Notes under the pieces: generated by a model
Database searches by the model: none
The model's input: the letters and a program-made list of their open reading frames with translations, nothing else
What the model was told of the DNA's origin: nothing
Shown here: positions 8,846 to 17,534 of the stretch, in pieces
Layout: every line of letters starts with the position of its first letter
Position numbering within the stretch: the stretch's first letter is position 1
Assembly (NCBI RefSeq): GCF_014836325.1
Contig: NZ_JACSQZ010000028.1
Span: 1 to 40,724, forward strand
DNA length: 40,724 bases
From: Clostridium gallinarum
GTDB lineage: Bacteria; Bacillota; Clostridia; Clostridiales; Clostridiaceae
Direction: 5' to 3'
Made by a program: the position numbers and the translations under genes

Positions 8846-8874
8846 TTTACTATTTATGCATTACGCTGTATAAT
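8846..8874 (+). promoter_or_regulatory. Promoter of the M20 hydrolase-permease leader
   Basis: TTTACT (8846-8851), a 17-base spacer and TATAAT (8869-8874). Transcription should begin near 8881, which gives an untranslated leader of about 184 bases before the M20 gene. Confidence 0.6.
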
Positions 8875-8880
8875 TAATCA

Positions 8881-9002
8881 AGCAAAATTAAAAATTTAAA
8901 CATTTTTAATTCTCGTTTTGTGCTATCGTTTATTTTGAAACTAAGATGTGTTTGCATATAAATACATAAAAGCACTCTGAATATAATCTCAGGGTGCTTT
9001 TT
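8881..9002 (+). promoter_or_regulatory. Structured leader with intrinsic terminator, candidate attenuator
   Basis: The leader can fold into three consecutive hairpins. Hairpin A (8881-8924) has a base pair block AGCA/TGCT and an upper stem AATTAAAAAT/ATTTTTAATT. Hairpin B (8947-8966) pairs TGTGTTT with AAATACA. The third is a terminator with a 13-bp stem (8968-8980 with 8989-9001) and a T run. GTGCT at 8920-8924 could pair either with the start of the leader or with AGCAC in the terminator, giving mutually exclusive folds. I do not recognise a known riboswitch class or a T-box. Alternatively the terminator simply ends a long lipoprotein transcript. Confidence 0.45.
8968..9002 (+). terminator. 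Intrinsic terminator upstream of the M20 hydrolase gene
   Basis: AAAAGCACTCTGA pairs with TCAGGGTGCTTTT (one G-T pair), and the run of Ts completes it. It is 142 bases after the lipoprotein stop and 63 bases before the M20 start, so it either ends the lipoprotein transcript or attenuates the downstream operon. Confidence 0.8.
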
Positions 9003-9064
9003 ATATGAACAACTTATGAAGTTTACTAAAGAATAAACTATATTTTATAAGGAGGAACCTAATA

Positions 9065-10228
9065 ATGAAAAATAAAATTATGAATGAAATTCAAAGTATA
9101 AAAGAAAACCTTTGGGAAATAAGTGATTACATTTATCATAATCCTGAAGTAGGTGATGAAGAATTTAAGGCCGTTGAAAAGCTTACTTCATTTTTAAAAG
9201 AAAATTCTTTTAATATTGAAATAGGAACTGCTAATAGAGAAACCTCATTTAGAGCTGAATTTGATAGTAAAATACCTGGACCAACTGTTGCATTTATGTG
9301 TGAATATGATGCACTACCTGGAATAGGTCATGGTTGTTGTCATAATATGATTGGAACTATGAGCGTTGGGGCTGCTGTTTCATTAAGTAAAGTTCTTAAC
9401 GAAATTGGCGGTAAAATAGTTGTATTTGGAACTTGTGCTGAAGAAACAAACGGAGCAAAAGTTGATATGGCTGAACAAGGTTTATTTAAGGATATTGATG
9501 TTGCTATGATGGTTCATCCAAATAGCATTACTTGTGAAAGTGGTAGCTCTTTAGCAATGGAAGCTCTTCAATTTGAGTTTTTTGGAAAGTCAAGTCATGC
9601 TGCTGCAGCTCCAGAAGAAGGAATAAATGCATTAGATGCAGTTATCCTAATGTTTAATGGTATTAATGCTTTAAGACAACATGTTACTGAAGATGTAAGA
9701 ATCCATGGAATTATTAAAGAAGGTGGAATTGCTGCAAATATAGTGCCTGATAAAGCTACAGCTCAATTTTATGTACGAGCTAAAAAGAAGAAAAATCTTA
9801 AACAATTAGTTGAAAAAGTTAAAAATATTGCACAAGGTGCTTCTCTTATGACAGGTGCAAAATTAAAAATAAGTAATTATGAAACTTCTTTTGATGATAT
9901 GAATACAAATAAAACTTTATCAAATGCATTTAATAAAAATCTTAATCTTTTAGGAATTACAGATATACATGCTGGAGAAGACCTTAGTGGTTCTATGGAT
10001 ATGGGAAATGTAAGCTATGAAGTGCCATCTATTCATCCTTTAATAGGAATTGGAAATCCTAATCTAGTTCTTCATACTACAGAAGCTGCTGATTTCACTA
10101 TAACTAATCCTGCTCATGAAGCACTACTTATAGGGGCTACATCAATGGCTTATACAGGTTTTGATGTTATTACAAACAAGGACTTACTAGCTGAAATTAA
10201 AGAAGAATTTATTAAAATGACAAAATAA
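9065..10228 (+). CDS. M20 family amidohydrolase (AbgB/M20D-like)
   Basis: A 387-residue cytoplasmic zinc/manganese amidohydrolase. M20D-type metal ligands are visible: GHGCCHN (Cys/His, about residue 97), CAEETNGAK (catalytic Glu, about 125), MVHPN (His, about 150) and a late His in LHTTEAADF (about 343). A dimerisation domain with SSHAAAAPEEG lies in the middle. Relatives cleave N-acyl amino acids, aminobenzoyl-glutamate or small peptides; the substrate cannot be chosen from sequence. AGGAGG precedes the ATG. The YfcC-type permease 51 bases downstream probably imports the substrate, so the pair looks like an uptake-and-hydrolysis unit. Confidence 0.88.
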   Translation: MKNKIMNEIQSIKENLWEISDYIYHNPEVGDEEFKAVEKLTSFLKENSFNIEIGTANRETSFRAEFDSKIPGPTVAFMCEYDALPGIGHGCCHNMIGTMSVGAAVSLSKVLNEIGGKIVVFGTCAEETNGAKVDMAEQGLFKDIDVAMMVHPNSITCESGSSLAMEALQFEFFGKSSHAAAAPEEGINALDAVILMFNGINALRQHVTEDVRIHGIIKEGGIAANIVPDKATAQFYVRAKKKKNLKQLVEKVKNIAQGASLMTGAKLKISNYETSFDDMNTNKTLSNAFNKNLNLLGITDIHAGEDLSGSMDMGNVSYEVPSIHPLIGIGNPNLVLHTTEAADFTITNPAHEALLIGATSMAYTGFDVITNKDLLAEIKEEFIKMTK

Positions 10229-10279
10229 ATTTATAAGATTAAACCTAATTATAGATAACATTATATAAGGAGATACTCT

Positions 10280-11686
10280 ATGCCTAATTTAAAAAATAAA
10301 AAGCCAAAAGAGAAAAAAAGCATCAATCCATTTGTATTACTATTTTCAGTTTTAGTTGTAATGTCTATTTTTTCTTACATCATTCCAGCTGGTGAATACA
10401 CTCGAACTTTAGTAGATGGAAGAAATGTAGTTGTGCCTAATTCATTTAAAACAATATCTAGAACCCCTGTTAGTTTTTTTGATATATTTTCATCTGTTCA
10501 TGATGGAATGGTTGAAGCTGCCCCAATTATATTTTATGTAATTATAATTGGTGGTATGATATCTGTTATGAATTCTACTGGTGCACTAGATGCATTACTT
10601 GCTACTACCTCAAAAAAACTTGCCAAAAGAAGATTATTATTTATTTCAGTTTTAGTTCTTCTATTTTCATTAGGCGGAACTTTAATTGGAATGGGCGAGG
10701 AAAGCTTAATTTATATTCCAATTGTAGTACCTTTTGCTTTAGCTATGGGATATGATGTTCTTACCGGAGTAGCTATTGTTATGCTTGGTATGTGTGCTGG
10801 ATTTACAACAGCAATTATAAACCCATTTACTATTGGAATTGCTCAAGGAATAGCAGAATTGCCAATGTTTTCAGGGATAGCTTTAAGAATTGCTTTATAT
10901 GTTATAATTTATATTTTAGTTGTTTCATTTTTATATAGACATGGAGAAAAAGTAAGAAAAGATCCATCTATTGGTGTTTGGGATGTATATAATATATATA
11001 CAAAATCTAAAAATAACGAAAATACAAATATAAAATTAGAAACTAAACATAAACTAGTTTTATTAAGCTTCGTTATAGGAATGATTATATTAGTGTTTGG
11101 TGTTATGAAGTATGGCTGGGGAATGAGCGAATACTCAGGATTATTCATTTTAATCTCCATTACAATGGCTTTAATTTGGAGAATGTCTCCAGAGCAGTAT
11201 ATTAAACATTTCTTAAAAGGAGCTGAAGATATTCTTCCAGGTGCTTTAATAATAGGTGTTGCCAGAGGTATAGTAGTAGTTCTTACAAACGGAAATATAA
11301 TAGATACAATATTATATTACTCCTCTACTTTACTACAACATCTCCCTACATCACTAAGTGTTATAGGAATGTTTTTAGTACAAGGAACTATACACCTTTT
11401 AGTACCATCTGGTAGTGGTCAAGCTATGCTTACAATGCCAATCATGATACCTTTATCTGATCTTTTAAATGTTACAAGACAAACAGCTTGCTTAATATTT
11501 ACTTTAGCCGATGGTATAGGTAATACATGGATACCAACTTCAGGTATACTTATGGCAGTACTTGCTATGAATAAGATTCCTTATCGTAAATGGATTAAGT
11601 TCATTTTACCACTTCTTATTGCACAATATGCTATTAGTATATCTGTGTCAGTAATAGCAAACATTATGAATTATGGTCCGTTCTAA
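10280..11686 (+). CDS. YfcC/DcuC-type permease
   Basis: A 468-residue membrane protein with about 12 hydrophobic segments, belonging to the YfcC/C4-dicarboxylate carrier-like family. Supporting features are the N-terminal NPFVLLFSVLVVMSIFSYII with IPAGEYTR, and the conserved C-terminal loop LVPSGSGQAMLTMPIMIPLS followed by ADGIGNTWIPTSG. Family members carry amino acids, dicarboxylates or peptide-like compounds. Placed after the M20 hydrolase in the same transcript (RBS AAGGAG) and ended by a strong terminator, it most likely imports the substrate of that enzyme. A specific substrate is not supported. Confidence 0.87.
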   Translation: MPNLKNKKPKEKKSINPFVLLFSVLVVMSIFSYIIPAGEYTRTLVDGRNVVVPNSFKTISRTPVSFFDIFSSVHDGMVEAAPIIFYVIIIGGMISVMNSTGALDALLATTSKKLAKRRLLFISVLVLLFSLGGTLIGMGEESLIYIPIVVPFALAMGYDVLTGVAIVMLGMCAGFTTAIINPFTIGIAQGIAELPMFSGIALRIALYVIIYILVVSFLYRHGEKVRKDPSIGVWDVYNIYTKSKNNENTNIKLETKHKLVLLSFVIGMIILVFGVMKYGWGMSEYSGLFILISITMALIWRMSPEQYIKHFLKGAEDILPGALIIGVARGIVVVLTNGNIIDTILYYSSTLLQHLPTSLSVIGMFLVQGTIHLLVPSGSGQAMLTMPIMIPLSDLLNVTRQTACLIFTLADGIGNTWIPTSGILMAVLAMNKIPYRKWIKFILPLLIAQYAISISVSVIANIMNYGPF

Positions 11687-11734
11687 ATTAATTTTAAAAT
11701 AAAATCCACCTAGTATAATTTAGCCAAAACAAAT

Positions 11735-11774
11735 AAAAACCTCTTTTAATCAAATATGATTAAAAGAGGTTTTT
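11735..11774. terminator. Bidirectional terminator between permease and cob operon
   Basis: An 18-bp stem (AAAAACCTCTTTTAATCA / TGATTAAAAGAGGTTTTT) with a four-base loop and T runs on both strands. It ends the M20-permease transcript and the convergent cobalamin operon, whose last gene stops 31 bases away. Confidence 0.92.
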
Positions 11775-11805
11775 ATAAATACTTCCAATATCCTTAGGCA
11801 ACAGT

Positions 11806-12504
11806 TTATGGTAAATATATTAATATTATAAAACTCAGAAAATACGCTATTATTGAAAGTATTCTTTTTTTATTTATTTTAAAATCAAAACTATAATTAA
11901 ACTTTCCTTTATAACACCTATTTTGAAGGTATAAACTAATTTCTTTCCATCTACTAAATATATTTTTAAGTATTATTCCAAAAGCTTTTCCATAATCATT
12001 TAAACTTTTTCTAAAGCTTCCAAATCCCCCTCTTGATTTCATAGCTTTAAATGTTATGCTAAAATCCTCTTCAAGTAATATAATAAATCTTTCCATGGCT
12101 TTTATTATATCTGCAATATCTCTTAAGCTTTCATATATACTTATAAGTGCTACAATTTGATTTATAGGCGTTGTTAATGATAAAAAACTTAATGTAATAG
12201 CACCATTAATCCCTCTAAGAATTATAAGTACTATTGATATTAATGCTTGACCTTGCCAAAGCATTGTTATAGCTGTAGATATTGAAAAAAGTAATGATAT
12301 AAGAATAAATTTTTTAATTATTCTCCAAGGATTTTCAGCTATTTTATTTAATATAAAAAATAATAAAATATTTAATGCTATTAAGTAAATATTTTCTGTA
12401 TAACTACAACATATTAAAGAAATACTTATTAATAATATTTTCTCCATAGGATGTATATTAAATAATTTAGAGTTATTACTATATAGATTTATTTCCCTTA
12501 ACAA
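11806..12504 (-). CDS. cbiQ: Cobalt ECF transporter transmembrane protein CbiQ
   Basis: The T component of the cobalt energy-coupling-factor importer, about 232 residues with several membrane helices. A cytoplasmic coupling region contains AMKSRGGFGSFRKS (an Ala-Arg-Gly-type helix that contacts the ATPase). No ATG is available near the N-terminus. I place the start at the TTG at 12504 because AAGGGG lies a few bases upstream and the family usually begins at about ...LYS; TTG codons at 12525 or 12528 are alternatives. It overlaps the end of cbiN. It is the last gene of the operon, and the expected ATPase gene cbiO does not follow. Confidence 0.86.
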   Translation of the reverse strand: MLREINLYSNNSKLFNIHPMEKILLISISLICCSYTENIYLIALNILLFFILNKIAENPWRIIKKFILISLLFSISTAITMLWQGQALISIVLIILRGINGAITLSFLSLTTPINQIVALISIYESLRDIADIIKAMERFIILLEEDFSITFKAMKSRGGFGSFRKSLNDYGKAFGIILKNIFSRWKEISLYLQNRCYKGKFNYSFDFKINKKRILSIIAYFLSFIILIYLP

Positions 12505-12766
12505 CTTGCCCCTTCTTCTTTCCAACAAAATAGCCTATAAAACCTGCTCCTACAGCTGCTTGTGCGGCAAATAAAAAGCTTTCAACTTCTCCAGATGGTG
12601 GTTCCCAAAGACTTTCTGCCCATGGCTCATACTCTGGATTAATTTCATAAATAAGAGCATCAGCTTGAGCATCTGCTCCTTCATAAGCTCCATCTTTATT
12701 AATTATAAATGGTACTATAATAAGAGCTAAACATAAAAAAATTAAAAATATATTTTTTCTTTTCAT
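12479..12766 (-). CDS. cbiN: Cobalt transport protein CbiN
   Basis: A small 95-residue membrane protein. It has an N-terminal helix (IFLIFLCLALIIVPFII), an extracytoplasmic loop with EGADAQADALIYEINPEYEP, and a second helix (FLFAAQAAVGAGFIGYFVG). The loop of CbiN is known to contact CbiM and help load cobalt. Its ATG shares a base with the stop of cbiM (TAATG) and its end overlaps cbiQ, as expected for fixed stoichiometry. Length matches the family. Confidence 0.93.
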   Translation of the reverse strand: MKRKNIFLIFLCLALIIVPFIINKDGAYEGADAQADALIYEINPEYEPWAESLWEPPSGEVESFLFAAQAAVGAGFIGYFVGKKKGQVVKGNKSI

Positions 12767-13491
12767 TATAATAGAGCCTCCTCTAATTCATTTAACTCAT
12801 TAATACAATGTTTTGTTATAAAATCATATAATATAACTGATATAATTCCTTCTACTATTGCAAGTGGAACTTGAGTTAAAGCAAATATTCCCATAAATTT
12901 TATAGCTGATGCTATTACTCCTCCAACACTATCTGGATATGCAAGAGCTAATTGAATAGAAGTAACTATATATGTTGATAAATTTCCTAGTGCACAGGCT
13001 AAAAATACAGCTACAGATTTGTTTTTATTTTTTACTAATCTATATATACCATAGGCTATAAATGGACCTATTATTCCCATAGATAATACATTTGCACCTA
13101 AAGTAGTTAATCCTCCATGAGCCAATAATAAAGCTTGAAATAATAATACAATTACTGAAAGTATTACAACTACTAATGGTCCAAATACTATACTTCCAAG
13201 TCCTGTTCCTGTTGGATGTGATGAACTCCCTGTAACTGATGGTAATTTCATGGCTGACATCATAAAAATATAGGCTGCCATAAGTGCTAATAGCATTTTT
13301 ATTTCACTATTTTTCTTAATACACTTTCTAAGTTCTCTTATACTTATAAATATAAACGGTGCTGATAATACAAAGTAAAAAACACACCAATTTAATGAAA
13401 TTGCCCCCTCTGCAATATGCATAGCATAAGTATTCATAGGAATAGATACCCATAAACAAAGTGCTAATAAAATAAATATTGATTTTTTCAT
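12766..13491 (-). CDS. cbiM: Cobalt ECF transporter substrate-binding protein CbiM
   Basis: The S component for cobalt uptake, 241 residues. An N-terminal signal-like segment (residues 1-23) precedes MHIAEG at residue 24. In the family, cleavage before this Met leaves an N-terminal Met-His whose backbone and His coordinate Co2+. Further support is SSHPTGTGLGSIVFGP (about 95-112) and five to six membrane helices. It starts the transport part of the operon (cbiMNQ), placed after the biosynthetic genes, and is separated from cbiJ by 54 bases. Confidence 0.94.
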   Translation of the reverse strand: MKKSIFILLALCLWVSIPMNTYAMHIAEGAISLNWCVFYFVLSAPFIFISIRELRKCIKKNSEIKMLLALMAAYIFMMSAMKLPSVTGSSSHPTGTGLGSIVFGPLVVVILSVIVLLFQALLLAHGGLTTLGANVLSMGIIGPFIAYGIYRLVKNKNKSVAVFLACALGNLSTYIVTSIQLALAYPDSVGGVIASAIKFMGIFALTQVPLAIVEGIISVILYDFITKHCINELNELEEALL

Positions 13492-13545
13492 ATTTTCCCC
13501 CTACTTTTACTATTTCTTATAAATTAAATATATAATTTATATGTC

Positions 13546-14322
13546 TTATCTAATAATTAATTCTTTTTTATTTTCTATAACCTCAATTAAATCATCTATA
13601 GTTTCATAAAAATTCTTATATTTAATTTTCGGCTTACTAATTACTATTACATTAATATTATTTTCTAAAGCCGAATCTATTTTTTCTTTCATTCCACCTT
13701 CTAACCCACTATCCTTAGTTATAATTGCCTTTATTTCATATTCTTTTATTATTCCATTATTTATTTCTTTTCCAAAAGGTCCTTTTATAGCAACTATATT
13801 TTCTATTTTTATTCCTGAATCTATAAGTTTTTGAAGTATATTAGGTAAAGGCAACACCCTATGTATTACTCTATTTTTTATTTCTAAACTATTTATAAAT
13901 CCTGCATTATTACTTCCTGTAGTATTTAATACATTTCCTTCTATATTTTCTAATACCTTTGGTAATTCTTCATAGTTATCTACTCTAATAATGTTTTTAT
14001 TTTCAATATTATCAAGATAACTCTTTCTTTCGTATCTTATATATTCAATATTTAAATCCTCACAAGCTTTAATTAAGGTCTTTGATACTTCTTTTGCATA
14101 TGGATGTGACGCATCAACAAATAATTTTATATTAAACTCTTTAATTAATCTTTTAAATCCTTCTTCATCTAAAGGTTGTGTGTTTAAATGCTTAAATTTA
14201 TATTTTTTTAAAAGCTCTCCCCCATAATTAGTAGCCGTTGATATTACTATATTGTCTGTTATTTTATTTACTTTTTCTAATATTTCATTACCTTCAGATG
14301 TTCCAAGAACAAATCCTATCAT
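13546..14322 (-). CDS. cbiJ: Cobalt-precorrin-6A reductase CbiJ
   Basis: A 258-residue NADH-dependent reductase of the CbiJ/CobK family that reduces the cobalt-precorrin-6A ring. Visible family segments are the N-terminal VLGTSEGNEI, DASHPYAKEVS (about residues 70-80), IRYERKS, NTTGSNN, and IKGPFGKE ... ITKDSGLEGG near the C-terminus. Its start overlaps the cbiH stop in an ATGA arrangement, so translation is coupled. Length is normal and no key segment is missing. Confidence 0.93.
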   Translation of the reverse strand: MIGFVLGTSEGNEILEKVNKITDNIVISTATNYGGELLKKYKFKHLNTQPLDEEGFKRLIKEFNIKLFVDASHPYAKEVSKTLIKACEDLNIEYIRYERKSYLDNIENKNIIRVDNYEELPKVLENIEGNVLNTTGSNNAGFINSLEIKNRVIHRVLPLPNILQKLIDSGIKIENIVAIKGPFGKEINNGIIKEYEIKAIITKDSGLEGGMKEKIDSALENNINVIVISKPKIKYKNFYETIDDLIEVIENKKELIIR

Positions 14323-15035
14323 ATCTTATACCCTCTTGGAGTTATAAATTTATCCTTTTTAATATAACTTTGAGAATTTCCAATTATAACTATAGAGAAC
14401 ATATCTACTATACTTTCATCAAAATTTTCTAATGTAAATAATTTAACCTCTTGCCCTTCTCTTAGAGCATGTCTTACAACAGCTATTGGAGTATCAGCTT
14501 TTCTATACTTTCTTATTATATCTATACATTCTTTTAGATAATGTGGTCTTCCCTTACTTCTTGGGTTATATAATGAAATAATAAAATCTGCATCAGCTGC
14601 ATTTCTAACTCTTTTCTTTATAAGCTCATAAGGTGTCATTAAATCACTTAAGCTTATATTACAATTATCATGCATAAGTGGAGCTCCTAATACTGAACCT
14701 GCTGCACTTGAAGCTGTTAAACCTGGTATTATTTCTACATCTTCATAATCCATAAGTTCTAGTACTAATCCTGCCATCCCATATATTCCAGAATCACCTG
14801 TACTTATTAATGCAACTTTCTTTTCTTTTGATAACCTTAAGGCTTCCCTACATCTTTCTTCTTCGCCTCTCATACCAGTACTAAAAACTTCTTTTCCTTC
14901 TATCATAGACTTTATCATATCTATATATTTTGTATATCCAACTATTACTTCACTTTCTTCAATAGCCTTTTTTGCCATTATTGTCATGTGATCTAAACCA
15001 CCTGGACCTATTCCTATTACATATAACTTCCCCAT
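14319..15035 (-). CDS. cbiH: Cobalt-precorrin-3B C17-methyltransferase CbiH
   Basis: A SAM-dependent tetrapyrrole methylase of 238 residues that methylates C17 and drives ring contraction of cobalt-precorrin-3. Family motifs are the N-terminal GIGPGG, STGDSGIYGMA (about residues 80-90), PGLTASSAAGSVLGAPLMHD and SLYNPRSKGRP. The start is the ATG at 15035, with GGAGG five bases upstream; an ATG 12 bases earlier overlaps that site. It overlaps cbiJ by four bases. A 99-base gap with a long stem-loop separates it from cbiG. Confidence 0.94.
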   Translation of the reverse strand: MGKLYVIGIGPGGLDHMTIMAKKAIEESEVIVGYTKYIDMIKSMIEGKEVFSTGMRGEEERCREALRLSKEKKVALISTGDSGIYGMAGLVLELMDYEDVEIIPGLTASSAAGSVLGAPLMHDNCNISLSDLMTPYELIKKRVRNAADADFIISLYNPRSKGRPHYLKECIDIIRKYRKADTPIAVVRHALREGQEVKLFTLENFDESIVDMFSIVIIGNSQSYIKKDKFITPRGYKI

Positions 15036-15065
15036 ATGTACCTCCATTTTTAATATATTTCTTCT

Positions 15066-15135
15066 AAATAAAAATTAATTCTCTTCTCTATATTTATTTA
15101 TATTTTTTAATTCTACTAAGAATAAATTTTTATTT
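15066..15135. repeat. Long inverted repeat between cbiG and cbiH
   Basis: AAATAAAAATTAATTCT (15066-15082) and AGAATAAATTTTTATTT (15119-15135) pair at 16 of 17 positions around a 36-base loop. The right arm reaches the stop codon of cbiG. It fills the largest gap inside the cob operon and has no T run after it. It could be an mRNA processing or stability element, or a weak intercistronic attenuator. Confidence 0.6.
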
Positions 15136-16103
15136 TAAATTACTCTTCCAATAGTTAATGTAATTCCCTCAAACTTTATCTTATCTATAATTATTTCTGC
15201 ACCTAATAACTCTACAACAGGCTCACTTACAGCTCTAACTCCAACGTTCTTTTCTACAAAGTCACTACCTTCATATTTATTATGAACTTTTCTAATTTCT
15301 TCTTTAGTAAAGAATTTTAAATCTACATTAAGCTTATCTTTTAAATCTAAAATAGCCTTTTCTTCACTTTTTATATTTATAGATGAAACTGTTTTAACAC
15401 TTCTTATATCTATTTCATTGTCATTTAAAGTTTTTTCTATAAATCTAAGCATTTTTTCTGAGGATGTATCTTTTCTACATCCAATTCCAAGAACTATATC
15501 TTTTCTTATAAGTCTAAGTACATCTTTATGAGAATTTAATCTATCTGTAATCCAAAGCATATTTTCTTTAATTTCATCACTCTTTATATATCCCTTTGGA
15601 CATTTAATTTTATTTAAATCATCCTTAAAATAAATACTTTTGCCATTAACTAATCTAGCTGCAATATCTTTAGCTTTATCTAACCTTTCTATTATTAAAT
15701 TATTTTCTTTGGCTATTATATCTGGAGCTTTCTTATTTAAATTATCTGTTGCTGTTGTTATAACAGTAGTATTATTTAATAACTTTGAAACTTTTAAAGT
15801 TAGTTCATTAGCTCCCCCTAAATGTCCTGAAACTAAACTTATGGTAAATTTATTGCATACATCCACAACTACTACTGCTGGGTCTACATCCTTTGATTTT
15901 AAATACTTTGAAATTGCTCTTACTGCTATTCCAGTAGAACTTATAAATATTATTGAATCACCTTCTTTAAAAGCTTCATTTACTACTTTATCTAAATTAA
16001 AATTATTTATTTTAGATTTATAGTAAGCTTTTCCTCCAAACTCATTATTAATTTTTTTTCCTATTTCATCACCAAGTTCAGTAACACTAATAACTGCAAG
16101 CAT
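15135..16103 (-). CDS. cbiG: Cobalt-precorrin-5A hydrolase CbiG
   Basis: A 322-residue enzyme that opens the ring-A lactone of cobalt-precorrin-5A and releases acetaldehyde. Segments typical of CbiG are IFISSTGIAVRAISKYLKSK (about residues 50-70), VSGHLGGANELT, TTATDNLNKKAPD, and a C-terminal domain beginning LGIGCRKDTSSEKM and ending in GVRAVSEPVVELLGA. The start was set at the ATG at 16103 (two bases after the cbiF stop), where homology to the family begins; a reading frame extending to 16190 lies inside cbiF and is not used. Confidence 0.93.
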   Translation of the reverse strand: MLAVISVTELGDEIGKKINNEFGGKAYYKSKINNFNLDKVVNEAFKEGDSIIFISSTGIAVRAISKYLKSKDVDPAVVVVDVCNKFTISLVSGHLGGANELTLKVSKLLNNTTVITTATDNLNKKAPDIIAKENNLIIERLDKAKDIAARLVNGKSIYFKDDLNKIKCPKGYIKSDEIKENMLWITDRLNSHKDVLRLIRKDIVLGIGCRKDTSSEKMLRFIEKTLNDNEIDIRSVKTVSSINIKSEEKAILDLKDKLNVDLKFFTKEEIRKVHNKYEGSDFVEKNVGVRAVSEPVVELLGAEIIIDKIKFEGITLTIGRVI

Positions 16104-16104
16104 A

Positions 16105-16851
16105 TTACTCAATTCCTTTTCTATACATATGAGTAAAGCTTTTATCATATAAAAGACTCTTTTCATAATCACAATTAATAAAATCACCAACTAATATTTG
16201 TGCACATTTATTAATTCCTTCTGCTTTTACCTTTTCTGAAATATCATCTAAAGTGCCTATTAATATCTTCTCATCTTCCCAAGTTGCTCTAGATACTATA
16301 GCTATAGGTACATTTTTTCCATACCCTCTTCTTAATTTATCGACAACTTTATCTATCATTGAAATAGATAAAAATATAGCCATAGAAGCCCCTATCTTCG
16401 CTAAATTTTCTAAATCTTCGCCTTCTGGAACTTTAGTTCTTCCTTCAACCCTCGTTAATATTACAGTTTGACTTACTGATGGCAAAGTAAATTCCTTTTT
16501 TATTGATGCAGCTGCTGCTACAAATGAACTTACTCCTGGAACAACTTCATATTTTATTTCTAACTTATCTAATTCATCCATCTGCTCTTTAATAGCACCA
16601 TATATAGATGGATCTCCTGTATGAAGTCTAACTATAGATTTGTCTCTATTATTTTTAATTACTTCAATAACTTCATCTAAAGTCATAGTTGCTGAATTAT
16701 ATATTTCAACTTCTTTTTTACAAAAATCCATATGTTCTTTATCAACTAATGAACCTGCATATATAACAATATCTGCTTTTTCTAATATATTTCTCCCCTT
16801 AACTGTAATTAAATCAACATCCCCTGGACCTGCTCCTATAAAATAAACCAT
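16105..16851 (-). CDS. cbiF: Cobalt-precorrin-4 C11-methyltransferase CbiF
   Basis: A SAM-dependent methylase of 248 residues. Markers are N-terminal MVYFIGAGPGDVDLITVKG, RLHTGDPSIYGA (about residues 75-87), EVVPGVSSFVAAAASIKKEF (about 102-121) and ILTRVEGRTKVPEGE, which is characteristic of CbiF/CobM. GAGGGG precedes the ATG. It sits 11 bases after cbiL and nearly abuts cbiG. Confidence 0.95.
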   Translation of the reverse strand: MVYFIGAGPGDVDLITVKGRNILEKADIVIYAGSLVDKEHMDFCKKEVEIYNSATMTLDEVIEVIKNNRDKSIVRLHTGDPSIYGAIKEQMDELDKLEIKYEVVPGVSSFVAAAASIKKEFTLPSVSQTVILTRVEGRTKVPEGEDLENLAKIGASMAIFLSISMIDKVVDKLRRGYGKNVPIAIVSRATWEDEKILIGTLDDISEKVKAEGINKCAQILVGDFINCDYEKSLLYDKSFTHMYRKGIE

Positions 16852-16862
16852 ATTTATCCCCT

Positions 16863-17531
16863 CTATTCTTTACTTGCTAAAATTAAAGACATATAATCTC
16901 TTGCATTTATTATTTTCTCTTTATCTGTTAAAATTAACTCCCCATCTCTTCCTGCTCTACTTACATATACATAATCAGTAAATCCTTTTTCTTCCAAAGC
17001 ATCTATTACTTCTTTTTCATGCTTGTACACTTTCATAATAACTACATATTTTTCATCAGTTATTTCATTTACTTTAGTTGCTGGTAATATAACTAATCTA
17101 TTTTCACCTATTACTAAGGTTCTCTCTACAATACTTGCAGCTGCACAGAAAGAAGTTATCCCTGCTATAGTTTCAACTTTAAAATTTCTTTCTTTCATAT
17201 GAGTTAATAAATGAATATATGTACTATATACAAAGGGATCTCCAATAGTTAAGAAAGATACAACCTTGCCTTCTTTTAACTTTTCTTCTATAAAATCATA
17301 AGCTTCTTTAACCTTAATTTCTTTATCCTTTTTCCCCATAGGAAAATGCTTAATTACAACTTCCGTTTTATCCTCTATATATTCTCTAACAGTTTCTAAT
17401 GCTATACTTTCTCCATTTTCCATAGCACTTGGTGCAACTATAACATCACTATTTTTAATAGCTTTAACAGCTTTAACTGTAACTAGTTCTTTATCTCCTG
17501 GCCCTACACCTATTCCATATAAAATTGACAT
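16863..17531 (-). CDS. cbiL: Cobalt-precorrin-2 C20-methyltransferase CbiL
   Basis: A 222-residue SAM-dependent methylase that acts directly after cobalt insertion, methylating C20. Family markers are LYGIGVGPGDKELVTVKAVK at the N-terminus, the HFPM motif with downstream lysines (about residues 62-68), FLTIGDPFVYSTY and ETIAGITSFCAAASI. Three bases separate it from cbiT, and GAGAGG precedes the ATG. Length is slightly short but typical for clostridial CbiL. Confidence 0.94.
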   Translation of the reverse strand: MSILYGIGVGPGDKELVTVKAVKAIKNSDVIVAPSAMENGESIALETVREYIEDKTEVVIKHFPMGKKDKEIKVKEAYDFIEEKLKEGKVVSFLTIGDPFVYSTYIHLLTHMKERNFKVETIAGITSFCAAASIVERTLVIGENRLVILPATKVNEITDEKYVVIMKVYKHEKEVIDALEEKGFTDYVYVSRAGRDGELILTDKEKIINARDYMSLILASKE

Positions 17532-17534
17532 ATT

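Noticed and set aside
8881..9002. T-box riboswitch upstream of the M20 gene, suggested by AGGGTG in the terminator arm
   Set aside because: No T-box core (GGNACCGCG), specifier loop or AG bulge is present; the AGGGTG is explained by the terminator stem.
16104..16190. Longer cbiG start at 16190
   Set aside because: The added 29 residues lie inside cbiF in another frame and do not look like CbiG; the ATG at 16103 matches the family opening.
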